In this document: positions 35,617-46,129 of the stretch, piece by piece | Layout: each line of letters starts with the position of its first letter | Numbering within the stretch: position 1 is the first letter of the stretch | Source of the DNA: Ctenosaura bakeri | Lineage: Eukaryota; Chordata; Lepidosauria; Squamata; Iguanidae | Assembly (NCBI GenBank): GCA_948474755.1 | Contig: CAOLHI010001474.1 | Span: forward strand, 1 to 64,000 | DNA: 64,000 nt | Direction: 5' to 3' | Position numbers and translations under genes: made by a program | Notes under the pieces: model-generated | The model's input: the letters and a program-made list of their open reading frames with translations, nothing else | Told to the model about the DNA's origin: nothing | Database searches by the model: none

Positions 35617-35699
35617 ATGCTCCAAACGCTGGTAAGTGGGAACCCAAACCAATGTCTTTCACCCTGCAAAGCAACCTCCTTTAGATTGATTGTACACTT

Positions 35700-35820
35700 G
35701 CAGTAGTTCTCCAACTCTGGTCCTGTTTACTGTGGGACTTCAACTCCCAGAATTCCCGAGCATTGATCGTATTGGCTGAGATGTCTGGGAGCTGAAGTCC
35801 AAAAGTTTGAGAACCCCTGG
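35700..35820. repeat. Palindromic interspersed repeat
   Basis: GGGACTTCAACTCCCAGAAT and, inverted, TCTGGGAGCTGAAGTCCAAA. Same family as 50575-50710. Confidence 0.6.
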
Positions 35821-37180
35821 ACTAAGACGTTTGCCTCTCAGCGCCCGTCCCCGGCAGGAACACAGTGCAGACACACACGCTAAGGAAAGGACGGGGTCGA
35901 AAAGAAATCTAGTGGCACCTTTAGACCATTTCCGCACTAGCCAGTTATAGCGCGATGATTCCACTTTCAACCTCCTCTGGAATCCTGGGGTTTGCAGTTT
36001 CGGGAGGGGCCGGCCGGCCCCTCCCGAAACTGCAAACCCCAGGATTCCAGAGGAGGTTGAAAGTGGAATCATCGCGCTATAACTGGCTAGTGCGGAAATG
36101 ACCTTAAAATGGATTGATTTTAGCGCGGACTCTTCCGGACCTCATTTTTTCAGATACATTCTCGAAGAATCCTGCTCTTTAAGACTCTAGGTCTTAAAGC
36201 CCACTGACATAGGGATCAGACTGCAATGGGATGCGGACCAGGAGAGGGGGTCTGTCCCTTTGGATTCGGTGCGATTAATCACTACTCAGGGGAGAGTTGA
36301 CATTAGTGACCGCCAGCCTGTGATCGCCATTAGTGGTGCCAGGCAGGCAAGAGAGTGAAGGCATTTCTCTCGGCTACATAAAGGACAGGCAGAAAAGATG
36401 GCTGGCAGCTCTGGACCGGCGGGGAGCGGGGGGCGCTGGTGCGGCCCAGGAGCCAGGTGTACGTTTGGATGACCCGGGCGTTCCCAGGGCTGAGAAAGCT
36501 GGTGCCAATTGGTTTAAAACAAAGCAATAATAAGCCCGGGGACTCAGCGGTCTGACTTTCAGGCACCTTCCTGAACGTGCTGCTGAACCACCAAGCGGGC
36601 GAGAGTGGGTAAGGTGGAAAGTAACTTTTCCAAGCACCGGCTGAAAGGGCCTTCCTTCCAGGGTAGAAGGTGGCGTGGGGAAGTCTCCCAGAGGAGCCTC
36701 ATCCCCAAACGGAGGAATTGGCGTAGCGGGGAAGGGACGACAGCCCCGGTTCCTCTCCTCCGCCCCCGACGGGCCCCCAGGGGAAAAGGCGAGCGGCTCA
36801 GGTGCCCAAGGAAGCTCTGGCCTGGGCTGGCTGCGGGAGGGGGAGAAGCACCGAAGAGGGACTACTGTCCCTTTTTCTCGAGCCCATCGTCACCCTCCCC
36901 CCGGGTATGCGCTTCCTCTGCGGCCATTCTCCACCGTTCCTCGGAGGGCGCTTGGGAGAGCGAGGAGCCGGACTCGCGTTCTGCGACAGCCTCAGCCCGG
37001 CAAAGATGCCCCCAAGATGCCCAAATACGCACAGAGAAAGGGCACCGCTAAGAACAAGGGACTCATAAGCAATCCAGATTTCTTAGAGTCTAGGCGCACC
37101 CAAAGCGATCAAACTGATACCGCCCAAAACAATGCGGTTGCGCCAGGCCCTGCAACACGCAGGCGGACAGATTTATAGGC
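35820..37180. promoter_or_regulatory. CpG-rich block (possible CpG island)
   Basis: Dense CpG from 35830 on, strongest at 36400-37030 (for example CCCCCGACGGGCCC, CTCGAGCCCATCGTC). It holds MITE 35924-36103. A 167-codon plus-strand frame (36675-37178) ends in a basic stretch, PKMPKYAQRKGTAKNKG, that could be the start of a retroelement ORF1. I cannot assign it. No gene model is supported. Confidence 0.4.
35924..36103. mobile_element. Fold-back MITE, family A, perfect palindrome
   Basis: Positions 35927-36013 are the exact reverse complement of 36014-36100: 87-bp arms, no mismatch, no spacer, centre GGCCGG/CCGGCC. Other family A copies have a short unpaired spacer and mismatched arms. Flanking TTTAGAC and GACCTTAAA do not give a clear target duplication. 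Confidence 0.95.
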
Positions 37181-38109
37181 TAACCCAAGCACGCCTCAGG
37201 AAAAAGAGGTTGTGATGATTTTGACTCATTAGACCCCACATTGCCGCCAACTTGGCACAGTGCGGCATTTCCTATCTTTGGTCTGTCCTCTGGTGTGGGT
37301 TGTGGCCCTCTTACGCTTCCTTGGGGCCTGACACCCCTCTTCACCCCTAATTGCCCACACCTGCTCTAGGGTCTGCCTAGGCTGCTCCCCCCTTAATGAT
37401 CTCATTCTTTTGCTAAACTTAGAACAGTTTCAGGGCCTCCCACCTTTATGCCAGTTCAGCAGATTCCCATCCGATCTTTTAGCTATGAAATGCAATAGAC
37501 AATTTTATAAAAGAAAGGAGCTAGCAATTCTCATTGTGCTGGGTCCTGTATGGTTCCATCAAAGCAGACCACTCCAGAGTAAGTGGTTTAGACACTGCCT
37601 CTCAACATCTTTGCAAATGGTTTAATAGTGTCCTAATCCTTTGAAAAATACATACATTTTCCCTTGGACTGATCCATAGGTTTGAAGAAATATTGCTTTA
37701 ACCTCAGCAGACTCAATAGATGTTTGAAAGCTGTGGAACAGAACCAGTTAATGACCTTTGAATGTAGTTAACAATGTTAATGAATTTTGTAAGGTATCAT
37801 TTTGCCAAAGCCAGCTGTAGATGATATTCCTTTAACTGTTAAGTGCAGGGCAAATCTCCAAGTCATCAGGCAGGAGATTTGATGGAGATTAAAAGCTTTC
37901 ACTTTCCTCTTTAAGCAGCAGAAAAATGGTCATATCACTTATATTCCTGAATGCTTTTGCTTCCCCAAATGTGATTCACCCACCCACTGCCATCTATGTT
38001 AAGGAATATTAAGGGCTGCCATGCCAGCCACACTCAGCCAAGTCTGAAGTATCCTGTTTTTGTATCTATGTGCCTTTCTTCCTCCTCTCCATTCCCCTTT
38101 CCATGCAAT

Positions 38110-38163
38110 CATTCCATCTTCACTCCATGCCACTGAATTTTTACAGAGCCCTTTGGCAATTTC
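38110..38163. repeat. 54-bp direct repeat, copy 1
   Basis: ATTCCATCTTCACTCCATGC... repeats at 38447-38500 with about 3-4 mismatches. Confidence 0.8.
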
Positions 38164-38446
38164 TGTCAGGGTAGCACAAGGTAGCTCCTCTGAGCATGTG
38201 CAGAGTGTTGACAGGGCAGTGACGTCCAGCTGCAACCAAGTGGTTCCAGGCAGGCTAAAAAAGGTTCTGGAGATTCATAGAGATACCACTCAGGATTATT
38301 TATTTTAGCAAAGCACACTGAGATTAGAATTAAAGCTTCTGGCAGCATGCCAGGAAGGAGTAAATGAGACAGGAACAATAAATCAGCAAGAAGAAAAACA
38401 AACTGACAGTGTGTCTGGATATATTTCATAAACTCATAAACCCAGT

Positions 38447-38500
38447 CATTCTATCTTCACTCCATGTCACTGAATTCTTACAGAGCCCTTTGGCAATTTC
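38447..38500. repeat. 54-bp direct repeat, copy 2
   Basis: Second copy, 337 bp downstream. Shares ACAGAGCCCTTTGGCAATTT. Confidence 0.8.
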
Positions 38501-40174
38501 CCCCCAGGGTTCTTTCCCCTCCTGTACCACTGCTAGAATTATGCAGTTTGTTGGACAAGCATAGGAAAATTTTAATGGGAAACAGAGGGGATGGTGTCTG
38601 TGTACATCTAAAGATTTGTTGGTTTACAGCTTCAATATGTGCAGTGTCATTTTTAGGATGTCATGCAGAAGAGCGCTCCTAGGCAATTAAAAAAGTTTTG
38701 TCAACTCATATGAAACAAGAATGTCAATTTTCTTATTTATGGTTTTTAGAAAATTGGCGAGGAAGTTTTGTTTTTGAGCTGATCTGAATTTTCTTACTGA
38801 AGAAGACCTTTTGGGATCAAAATACTTTCATGCTTTTTGATACCTCTCTATTTGCATGTCCCATACTGTTAACTCTGTTTCATTCTGTAGTATTATTAAC
38901 TATTTTTTAAATTTAGGATATGCAATATGATTCAGTTTGTGTATTTCATTTAAATTAAATACTGTCTTAGTAAACTTTTTCCTGTTAACCCTAACATGCC
39001 ACTTTTTCAAGTGATTGTTGTTCAGGATATATTATTTTGTGTTCTAGTTACCCACTGAAGCTTGTGAAAATTACCCATTAAATATTTCTCTGCATACTTT
39101 TGGAAGAACTTTTTTTCATTTCCAAACTTTCTTTTCTTCTTCTTTTTTTTGGTAGAGTAATTATTAGAAAGTTTCTTTCAGTATGAGACATCATGCACTA
39201 ATATCACAAAACCACAATAATAGGCTTATTTCTGAAAAACATTGAATTGTACTATGAAACTCATGAAACATAGTGAAAGTTTCTTTCACTGTGAAACTTT
39301 TGATTATGGAAGTTTCTTTCTCACAACATTCCTGTTATTTTTTCTTTCCAGATTTCTTAACACTCCTGGAACATCCTCATCAAATTGCTCATTGTGCTGG
39401 ATTTTATATAATGCTTTCTTGTGGTATAATCTTATGAAGAACAGAATGGAAAGAGTCCAATGCAGCTTCCCTAACTGCTCATTTGAGACAATGAAGTCTG
39501 AAATTTCCATACCCTGCTTGTGCCTGGGTCACAGCAGTCATTGGCAGATGGACTCAGAGCCAAAAACAAAACCAAAAACCCACCACCACCCTGAAACTCC
39601 AGAAGTAGTACAAATCAATTACAGATCAGTTCGCAGTGACAGATTGCCCTGGATTTATGGAACTATCTTTTGTGGGCTAATATTCTTTGAAGAAGCAACA
39701 TCTTTTTGTTTTGGATAACAGGTATGTATAGGTGATTTTAATTTTTTTTGTATGTATGTGTGTTTGTGTATTATACTCTGTTTTGCAGCTTCATCTTGTT
39801 CCTATGTTTTTGAGAATTAATTCCTACTTTGTTCAGTAGAGTTTACTTCCCAGTAAGTACATGGTGAAAGGTGTTCAAGTGGAACCACGGTGCTAAAACT
39901 GTATAGCGAGAAAGAGCCTTTATGTGGCACTTGAAACCTCCCAATATTACAGAGGTGTTGACAAGGCAGAAATCTGAATGAGTCTCTCATGAATCTCTCC
40001 TGCTTTAACTTCACCAATGCCAAAACTTTGATACTGTTCTGATGTTCACATACTATGGTGATGATTTTAATGGTTTTTCTTTCTGTTCTTGTGGGTCCTG
40101 TTTAGATTATAGGGATCAAATGATCCAATACTCAGGTGTTGTTAACGCTTGGGTACTATAGTGTTTCCAGGCAC

Positions 40175-40490
40175 ATTTGTTGGGAACAAGGGAGAGGGCC
40201 TTCTTAGTGGCTGCTCCCAAACTTTTGAACTCCATCTCTTGCTCTCTTTCTGCCAGCAAATGAAAACTGTCCTCTTCCCTCAGACTTGAAGGAACTGAGT
40301 GTGATGGGAGTTTAATGGTGTGCTGTTTTGTAGATTTTTTTAACAGGATGTTTTAAAGTATTTTTTAATTATTTCAACTCTCTAGATCATTTATTTTTTA
40401 GAAAAATAACTTTTATGTATAAGATGTGAATGTATGTTTTTAACTCTGTTGGAAATTGGGAAAAGATGGGATATAAATGAATAAACATTA
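40175..40490 (+). mobile_element. L2-type LINE 3' end
   Basis: GAGGGCCTTCTTAGTGGCTG and CCCAAACTTTTGAACTCC match the end of L2 ORF2. A T-rich 3' UTR follows, then GATGGGATATAAATGAATAAA. Confidence 0.6.
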
Positions 40491-40669
40491 CAACAGCTAC
40501 CAAGCTTTAGGGACCTTGCACTGCATGGAAGAACAGGAGGAGGGATCCCTGCCTTTCTTAACATGAATCAAATCAGGCCCAGGGCAGCTGCATTAAAAAC
40601 AGTAGCTTGATAAAGGCATGAAAGTCTGAGAGTTCACTCCCTGGTAATAAGTTTAGAGGCTGAAGTTCA

Positions 40670-41440
40670 GGGCAGCCAAAGCGGTCTGAGGGCCGGACTA
40701 GGACGCTGGAGGATTCGGCTCTTGAATCCCGGCTGGGCTGTGGCGACCCAGCCTCCTGCGGAGGTGCCTCCCTCTGTGTCTATTACAGAAAAAAGACATT
40801 TAAAATTCTCCAGGCCAGTTGGGGACGCAAGTGCTGTCTTTTCACCCCTGACTCTTATGATTTGGGGGTTGTGCTACGGCTACCTGTAAAATTTCTTGCA
40901 AGAATGGACGCATTTACTATTAGAGAAGGCGCTGTTGTATGTAGAAGCATCCTCACGTCTACAGTCGGTTGTTAATCCGATGAAAGTAAAACCACTGATT
41001 CCATAGGAACTTACACGAGTGTCGCTCCCCGAAATTTCCATCGATTCTGTGGGTCTCCTCTAAGTGGAAGGAGTCACTGGATTTAAACTGAGGCTCAGAG
41101 TCCAGTGCAAAATGTGTTTGCTAGAAATTGCGTCCCGTTATCCTGTGCTTCGCATGTGAGGTTTCTTTCTTTTTTCCCCTCCCACTTCTCGGGGGCACTT
41201 CCACAGAAAGGAAAACCGAGGGGGTGGTAGGGGGCAGAGCTGGACGGATTCCTCAGACGGGAGGAGCACAGAGGGCGGCTGGGGAGTCAAAGTCCTCTGA
41301 GAGCCAGGAGAGGGCAGGGAATCCTCTTTCGGAGGAACTCTCTAGAGTCTGAGGTTTTATATGCAGGGTAGGCGGCTGAGAGCGGGGTTAGGCGTGGGAA
41401 GTGTAAAAATACAGGAAGAAATCGTTGCGTTATTGACACG
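40670..41440. promoter_or_regulatory. CpG-rich block
   Basis: Raised CpG density (GCGTCCCGTTATCC, CGAGGGGG, GGACGGATTCC). A part at 41347-41400 (TTTTATATGCAGGGTAGGCG...) resembles the repeats at 43770 and 44390, so some of it is repeat-derived. Confidence 0.3.
40672..40760 (+). mobile_element. tRNA-type SINE, head only
   Basis: GCCAAAGCGGTCTGAGGGCC (box A region), GGACTAGGACGCTGG and TCTTGAATCCCGGC (box B region). It is cut before the body. Confidence 0.6.
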
Positions 41441-41664
41441 AGTTCTCTACAACAAAGGTGCTGATACCACAAACATCCTGGGCACGAAAGAAGCCAATTC
41501 ATACATGCTGCCTAATAAGAATCCGTCGCCCGTCGCTTTTGGTGATAGACTGGAATTTCTTGTCAAGCCTGAAAAGTTTTAGGGACATCCTGGTTGAAGT
41601 AATACCTCCTTCATAACAGTCTTTCTGCGCCGTTAGATCTGAGGCAGCGGACAAGAGAAGGGGC

Positions 41665-42235
41665 ATGAAGAAATGGATGCCCCTGAAGTATAATTCAAAA
41701 TTTTCCGTACCTTGGCTCAGACATTAATTAGAATGGAGACTGAAGTCAAGAAATGAGACTAGGACTTGGAAGGGCAGTTATGAAGGAGCTAGACAAGATC
41801 CTGAAGTGTAAAGATACATAATCCGATATTAAAGTTAGGATTGTCCATACCATCCTATTTCTAATTTGTATACATGGTTATGAAAGCTGGACGGTGAAGA
41901 TAACTGATAGGAAGAAAACCAACTCCTCTGAAATGTGGTGCTGGAGAGGAGTTTTACCGATACCCTGGACTGCTAAAAATACAAATGAATGGGTCCTAGA
42001 GCAAGTCAAGCCTGAACTCTCCCTAGAAGCCAAGAAGACTAATCTGAAGTTGGCCATATCTGACTCAGTAGACATGACTCACTAGAAAAAGACAATAATG
42101 CTTGGTAACGCGGAAGGCAACAAGAAAAGTGGAATAACCTGTTACAGGTGGATAGACTCAAATCAAGGGAGACTTGTCCCTGAATTTGCAAGACCTGCAG
42201 TTGATGACAGTGTGACTGGAGGAGTTGTTTTATGG
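41665..42235 (+). mobile_element. RTE-BovB LINE, ORF2 C-terminal fragment
   Basis: The nucleotide and protein patterns match the end of RTE-BovB ORF2. GAGACTGAAGTCAAGAAATGAG, CTAGGACTTGGAAGGGCAGTT and GAAGGAGCTAGACAAGATCC encode the LGRAVMKELDKIL region. The frame 41894-42085 then reads RRKxNSSEMWCWRG-like and VLPIPWTAKNTNEWVLEQVK. TGAATTTGCAAGACCTGCAG encodes the final LNLQDL block. Several indels make it non-functional. BovB is abundant in squamates and known for horizontal transfer between reptiles and ruminants. Confidence 0.85.
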
Positions 42236-42933
42236 AAAGAGGTAACTTTTCCAGCCTCCTGCTACAAGTTCTGACCACCATTAATTTCAACAATCTGTGT
42301 ACGGTTGATCTGGACACTCTGAAATTTGTAGAGGAGAGAGGAACTGAGTCCGCGAACAACGCGATCCAGTCGTACCTAGTTCAGTCATCTAATCCCCGCT
42401 GGTCTCTGTAAGATTACATCCCCTGCTTGAAATCACTGATTTGTTTTTATATTCACTTTTCTCCTCAAGGGGGAAGAGAGGGTAGATCACAAGAGGATTA
42501 CCTGAACAGATTTTCTCAAAAAAATAAAAATGCAGAATCACACTATTAAAATATAACTACACAAATTATAATATAACTAAAATGATTAAAACTAAAAGTA
42601 TTAAAAGTATTTTTTAAAATAAAATCCTAGCGTTCATCCATAATAAACGCCTTCCTCAGCAACCAGGCAAGTACCAAAAACTAGCTGATCTTTTTTTTAA
42701 CCTTTAGTGCATTTTAACCTTTAATATATAACCTTTATAACTGAAGGGGCGAAATGAAGCTCCTTTCTGCAGGTGATTGGAACCTATAGATTTTCAGCCA
42801 CCAGTCAATAGAAATCCTGGGTTTTTGTTTGTCAATATACTATAGTATAGATTTCTGCATAGTCGCTTGAGTGTTGGATTAGGACTTTCTGCCCCTAAAA
42901 TTTAAAAATCAACAAACAGCAGAGTTTACTCAC
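42236..42933. other. No recognisable gene
   Basis: AT-rich stretch (42490-42640) with ATTAAAATATAAC-type repeats. It resembles the A-rich part of common interspersed repeats but is not assigned. Confidence 0.3.
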
Positions 42934-42982
42934 GCAGCTTATGAGCATCCCAGCAGAATGTTGAATTAGCAGCAAAACCCTG
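42934..42982. repeat. 49-bp direct repeat, copy 1
   Basis: GCAGCTTATGAGCATCCCAG... recurs at 43082-43131 (GCAGCTTATGAGCGTCCCAG...) with few mismatches, 148 bp apart. The segment between has an AATAAA-free TTTACTTTC stretch and a TATATAC word. It may be part of an LTR. Confidence 0.75.
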
Positions 42983-43081
42983 AAGCCAGGAAAAATACTC
43001 CCACGCAAGTGTTATCTTGGAACAAGAGGCTTTACTTTCAAGTTACAAAATACATACGGTATATACAAGTCAATATACAAG

Positions 43082-43131
43082 GCAGCTTATGAGCGTCCCA
43101 GCAGAATATTGACTTTAGCAGCAAAGCCCTG
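43082..43131. repeat. 49-bp direct repeat, copy 2
   Basis: Partner of 42934-42982. Confidence 0.75.
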
Positions 43132-43456
43132 CTGTTTAGTAATTTTTAAACACTTGACTCTGGTGAAGTGTCTTTTTGCCAGAGCTCAGTGCTGGAGGGA
43201 AGTGCTACTGAGGTTTGTGTGTAGCACCCATCATCCACCATCCCTCTGACAGCAGTGTGATAATTCCTAGTTACAGACGCTATTATCCTGCCCAAAGAGC
43301 GATTTATCTGCCTTGTGTGATAAAGAAGGACCTCCGCCTTGGATTTTACGGCTCAGACAAATTGTTATTTCAGGAAGGAATGGAAAAATGCCAGCCTCTC
43401 ACCAAAAGGGACAGGTGATGGAAGGTGTATTAATTGGCTGACCTCTGGCCCAGGGA

Positions 43457-43670
43457 GTGCCAGCCTAGTGTAGCGGGGTGAAGGTTGGACTACGACTCTG
43501 GAGAACAGGGGGTCCCTGGAAACCCACTGGGTGCCTTGGTCAAGTCACACTCTCTCAGCCTCAGAGGCAATGGCAAACCTCCTCCGAAAAGTCTTGCCAA
43601 GAAAATCTGCGATAGGTTTGCCTAAGGGTAGACACTAGGAAATGACTGGAAGGCACCCGACAACAACAAT
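43457..43670 (+). mobile_element. tRNA-type SINE, full length
   Basis: Head GTGCCAGCCTAGTGTAGCGG with box A-like and box B-like parts. Body GTCAAGTCACACTCTCTCAG, GCAATGGCAAACCTCC and TCTTGCCAAGAAAATC. Tail AAATGACTGGAAGGCACCCG, then ACAACAACAA. Confidence 0.88.
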
Positions 43671-43685
43671 GCCCAGGGTGTTTGT

Positions 43686-43843
43686 CTTATCAGCACCATT
43701 GCTCTACGCGTATCAGTAAGGTAACTGTTACATTCTATTTTAAAAATTCGACCTGAATCTCACTCTCACGCTGCATATAAAATCTGAAATTCTAGGGAAC
43801 GCTTGGTGCATCTGAGGAATCGGGCGACAGGCTCTTTCCCCTT
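43686..43843 (+). repeat. Inverted repeat partner (source-like copy)
   Basis: CTTATCAGCACCATTGCTC... to ...GACAGGCTCTTTCCCCTT is present in reverse complement at 44305-44472 with roughly 10 substitutions and a short indel. Confidence 0.8.
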
Positions 43844-44250
43844 GGGATTCCCAACCCTAAGAATCTATCTAAGGGTTTAAGGTTTAAGGAGTTTAAGGAG
43901 AATCTATCTTAGGGGGTTTTTTTGTTGTTTTTTTAAAGATTTGCTGGAGGAAGGGTGTCCTTGTCTTCCTCCGAGGCTGCGGCTGTAGAAGAGAAAAAAG
44001 CCCCTGGATGCCTATAAGCGAAAACCGCCTCCCCATCCCACCATCTGTGGTTCCTCGGGTACCAGCCTCTCGGCCCCCCCTCTTTTTCCCTTTCCAAAAA
44101 ATCAGCCTGGTTGCTGAGGAAGGGGCTTCAATTAGTTCGAACTCCAACTCCTTTGGAGGCATCGCCCGGACTGCGCTGTGTGGCCAGGCTTTTTTTCTTT
44201 TTCCTCCTCTGTTCCCGAACGGTTTTCTTCATGCGAATCCAAAATACACG

Positions 44251-44272
44251 AACACACACACACACACACTCT
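44251..44272. repeat. (AC)n microsatellite
   Basis: AACACACACACACACACACA run next to the left end of a MITE. Confidence 0.9.
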
Positions 44273-44274
44273 AG

Positions 44275-44623
44275 GGCCACTTCCGCCCTATACTGTTATA
44301 GTGCAAGGGGAAATAGCCTGTCGCCCGATTCCTCAGGTGCACCAAGCGTTCCCTAGAATTTCAGATTTTATACGCAGCGTACGTGTCTGAGAGTGGGAGT
44401 CAGGCTGAGAATGTTTAAAATAGAATGTAACAGTTACCTTACTGAGACGCGTAGAGCGATGGTGCGGATAAGACCATTATTCCACTTTCGACATCCCGTG
44501 GATTGGCGTTCGCAGTTTAAGGAGGGGCATCTTTGGCCTCAGTAAACTGCGAACCCCAGAAGAATCCCACAGGTGATTGAAAGTGGGATAATCGCACTAT
44601 AGCAGTGTAGCGCGGAAATGGCC
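44275..44623. mobile_element. Fold-back MITE, family A, interrupted
   Basis: The left end GGGCCACTTCCGCCCTATAC to TTATAGTGC (44275-44304) is followed by a 168-bp foreign segment (44305-44472). The MITE then resumes with ATTATTCCACTTTCGAC and continues to GCGCGGAAATGGCC. The interruption is inverted relative to 43686-43843. Confidence 0.8.
44305..44472 (-). repeat. Inverted copy of 43686-43843, inside a MITE
   Basis: Reverse complement of the segment 460 bp to the left, splitting the MITE arm between TAGTGC and ATTATTCC. A shorter relative of its middle part (TTTTATA, GCAG, CTGAGAG) is at 41347-41400, so the segment may belong to a repeat family. Confidence 0.75.
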
Positions 44624-44739
44624 ATGGACGTTGGAGACAGGGGAAGAGTTCTAGTTTACCCCAGCGTTCATCTGTGCATCTGTTTACGGACCATTCCACA
44701 CAGAGGGACATTGACAAATGTCTGAGTAATCAAAGTATC

Positions 44740-45470
44740 TCAGTTCGCCATTTCCAGTTATCTGGAGAAGTTGGCGTGGACAGGTTTTTCTTAAAGGCGC
44801 ACGGACGAAACACGTGAGGCTGACGCGGAGAAGACCTGGGAGGTGGCCACCGCGGGACGTCTCCTTCTGGGCACCCACGCGGCGGGGAAGGGAAGGGAAG
44901 GGGCGAAAGGGAGGCGAAAAGCTTTCCACTGCTCCTCCTGACGGACAGGCAGAGAACGGCTGGACGTCGTTCCGCGGGGTAAGTGGCTCAACGGGTGGCC
45001 GCCGTCTCCGCGGCTGTTGGAATTCCTTGGGTCGCTTTGCCTGTCGCCTTTTCTTCGGGTGCCGAAGCTGTATTTCTAAAGGCTCAAGCGCAACGGGAGG
45101 GTCCTATCAGGCTAGCCGTTTACCAGGGAAGGAAAACTTCCCGAGGAAGGCAGAATTTCGACTGACCAGGAATGCCTTCAACCATGCGGGACACCGCGAG
45201 CGTCCTTCGCTCCTCTCCAAAGGCCGGCGGGCTGCCGCTTCCTGCGCGGTGATGCGAGGCGTGGCCAGTTCCGGTGGCTCAAGGCCGGCGGGACAGTCAG
45301 CGGCGACCCTAACAAGGGTACCCTAACTTTAGGGTACCCACGCCAAACGCCGGAAGCCAGGGATGGCGGCGACGGCGGCGGGAGGGGGAGGGGGAGCCCG
45401 TCTCTCCGGCCCCCCTGAGACGCCACCCCGGGAGAGGCGAGGCGATTCTTCGCGGTCCTTTGAGGCCCCT
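44740..45470 (+). promoter_or_regulatory. CpG island-like block with promoter-type features
   Basis: Very CpG-rich (GGCCACCGCGGGACGTC, ACGCGGCGGGG). It contains CCGCGGGGTAAGTGG at about 44974, a good splice-donor context. It also contains an ETS-type CCGGAAG at 45349-45355, followed by ATGGCGGCGACGGCGGCGGG at 45363. That frame runs 37 codons into the half-MITE at 45461. The combination looks like a housekeeping promoter and first exon, but no downstream exon can be matched. It may be a dead fragment. Confidence 0.4.
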
Positions 45471-45551
45471 CCCTAAACTGCAAGCCGCAGGATTCCATCG
45501 GGTGTTGAAAATGGAATCATGGCACTATAACAGTCTAGTGTGGAAATGGCC
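45461..45551. mobile_element. Fold-back MITE, family A, right half only
   Basis: GAGGCCCCTCCCTAAACTGC through GTTGAAAATGGAATCATGGC to GTGTGGAAATGGCC. The left half is absent and CpG-rich sequence with an ATG frame abuts it directly. Confidence 0.8.
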
Positions 45552-45869
45552 TCTATTTGAGCGTGAGCTTTTGTGGGTATCAGCTCACTTCTTCAGATGC
45601 ACTGATAAATTGATATTAAAGCAACAGGTTTAAGGGATATTTATATGTAGTGGGAGTGAGATATAGTGGAATAGGACCCCCCAAAAGATGCAAATTGTGG
45701 CCTTGGCCATAAATCTTCCAGAAATTGTGATACAGGTTTTCGAAAATTTGTGGCCAGAGCCATTTTTTTACATTCTATCCCAGTTCCACAGCTGTAGAAA
45801 TCTGCTTTAAAACCCGTGGCTCTAATTTAAAACAGTTTAAAAGTACTTAAGAATAAACATACAGTACCT

Positions 45870-46080
45870 GTGCTTGCATGCCTTTAAGTCACCTGTAAGC
45901 TTCTGGTAATCTCATGAATTTCATAGGGTTTTCTTAGGCAAGGAATACTCAGAGAGTTTTGCCAATTCCTTCCTCTGAAATATAGCCACAGGCACCTGCT
46001 ATTCATGAGTGGTCTCCCATCCAAGTACTAACCAGGGTTGACCCTACTTAGCTTCCAAGATCAGATGGGATCTGGTGCCT
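45870..46080 (-). mobile_element. 5S rRNA-headed SINE
   Basis: The minus strand starts with a 5S rRNA-derived head (46080-46009: CAGATCCCATCTGATCTTGG, AAGCTAAGTAGGGT, GGTTAGTACTTGGATGGGAG), which includes the internal promoter regions. It continues with the same body as the tRNA SINEs (TTCAGAGGAAGGAATTGGCA, CTTGCCTAAGAAAACCC, GACTTAAAGGCATGC). This fits the 5S-Sauria SINE described in lizards. It is not a functional 5S gene, because the 5' and 3' ends of 5S are missing. Confidence 0.8.
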
Positions 46081-46129
46081 TTTGTGTGTTTAGGGCCAAA
46101 AGTACAGCAATTCCCATGAAAAACCACAT

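Larger units (their letters stand above)
37181..40174. other. No recognisable gene
   Basis: Mostly AT-rich unassigned DNA. A 54-bp direct repeat (38110-38163 and 38447-38500) is listed separately. The 158-codon frame at 39242-39718 has no recognisable motif and no splice context. Confidence 0.35.

Noticed and set aside
36675..37178. 167-codon frame in a CpG-rich block
   Set aside because: Pro/Arg/Ser-rich composition is expected from GC-rich DNA, and other frames are open over the same bases. The basic end might be a retroelement ORF1 start but cannot be shown.
39242..39718. 158-codon plus-strand frame
   Set aside because: No recognisable domain and AT-rich codon use like the non-coding surroundings. 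Probably chance.
43457..43560. tRNA gene
   Set aside because: Box A and B-like words are there, but there is no cloverleaf or anticodon arm. It is the head of a SINE.
45316..45340. Telomere-like inverted repeat GGGTACCCTAA/TTAGGGTACCC
   Set aside because: A single 11-bp palindrome with no TTAGGG array; can arise by chance in GC-rich DNA.
46009..46080. 5S rRNA gene
   Set aside because: Only the central part of 5S is present and it is fused to a SINE body; the 5' and 3' ends and a terminator are missing.
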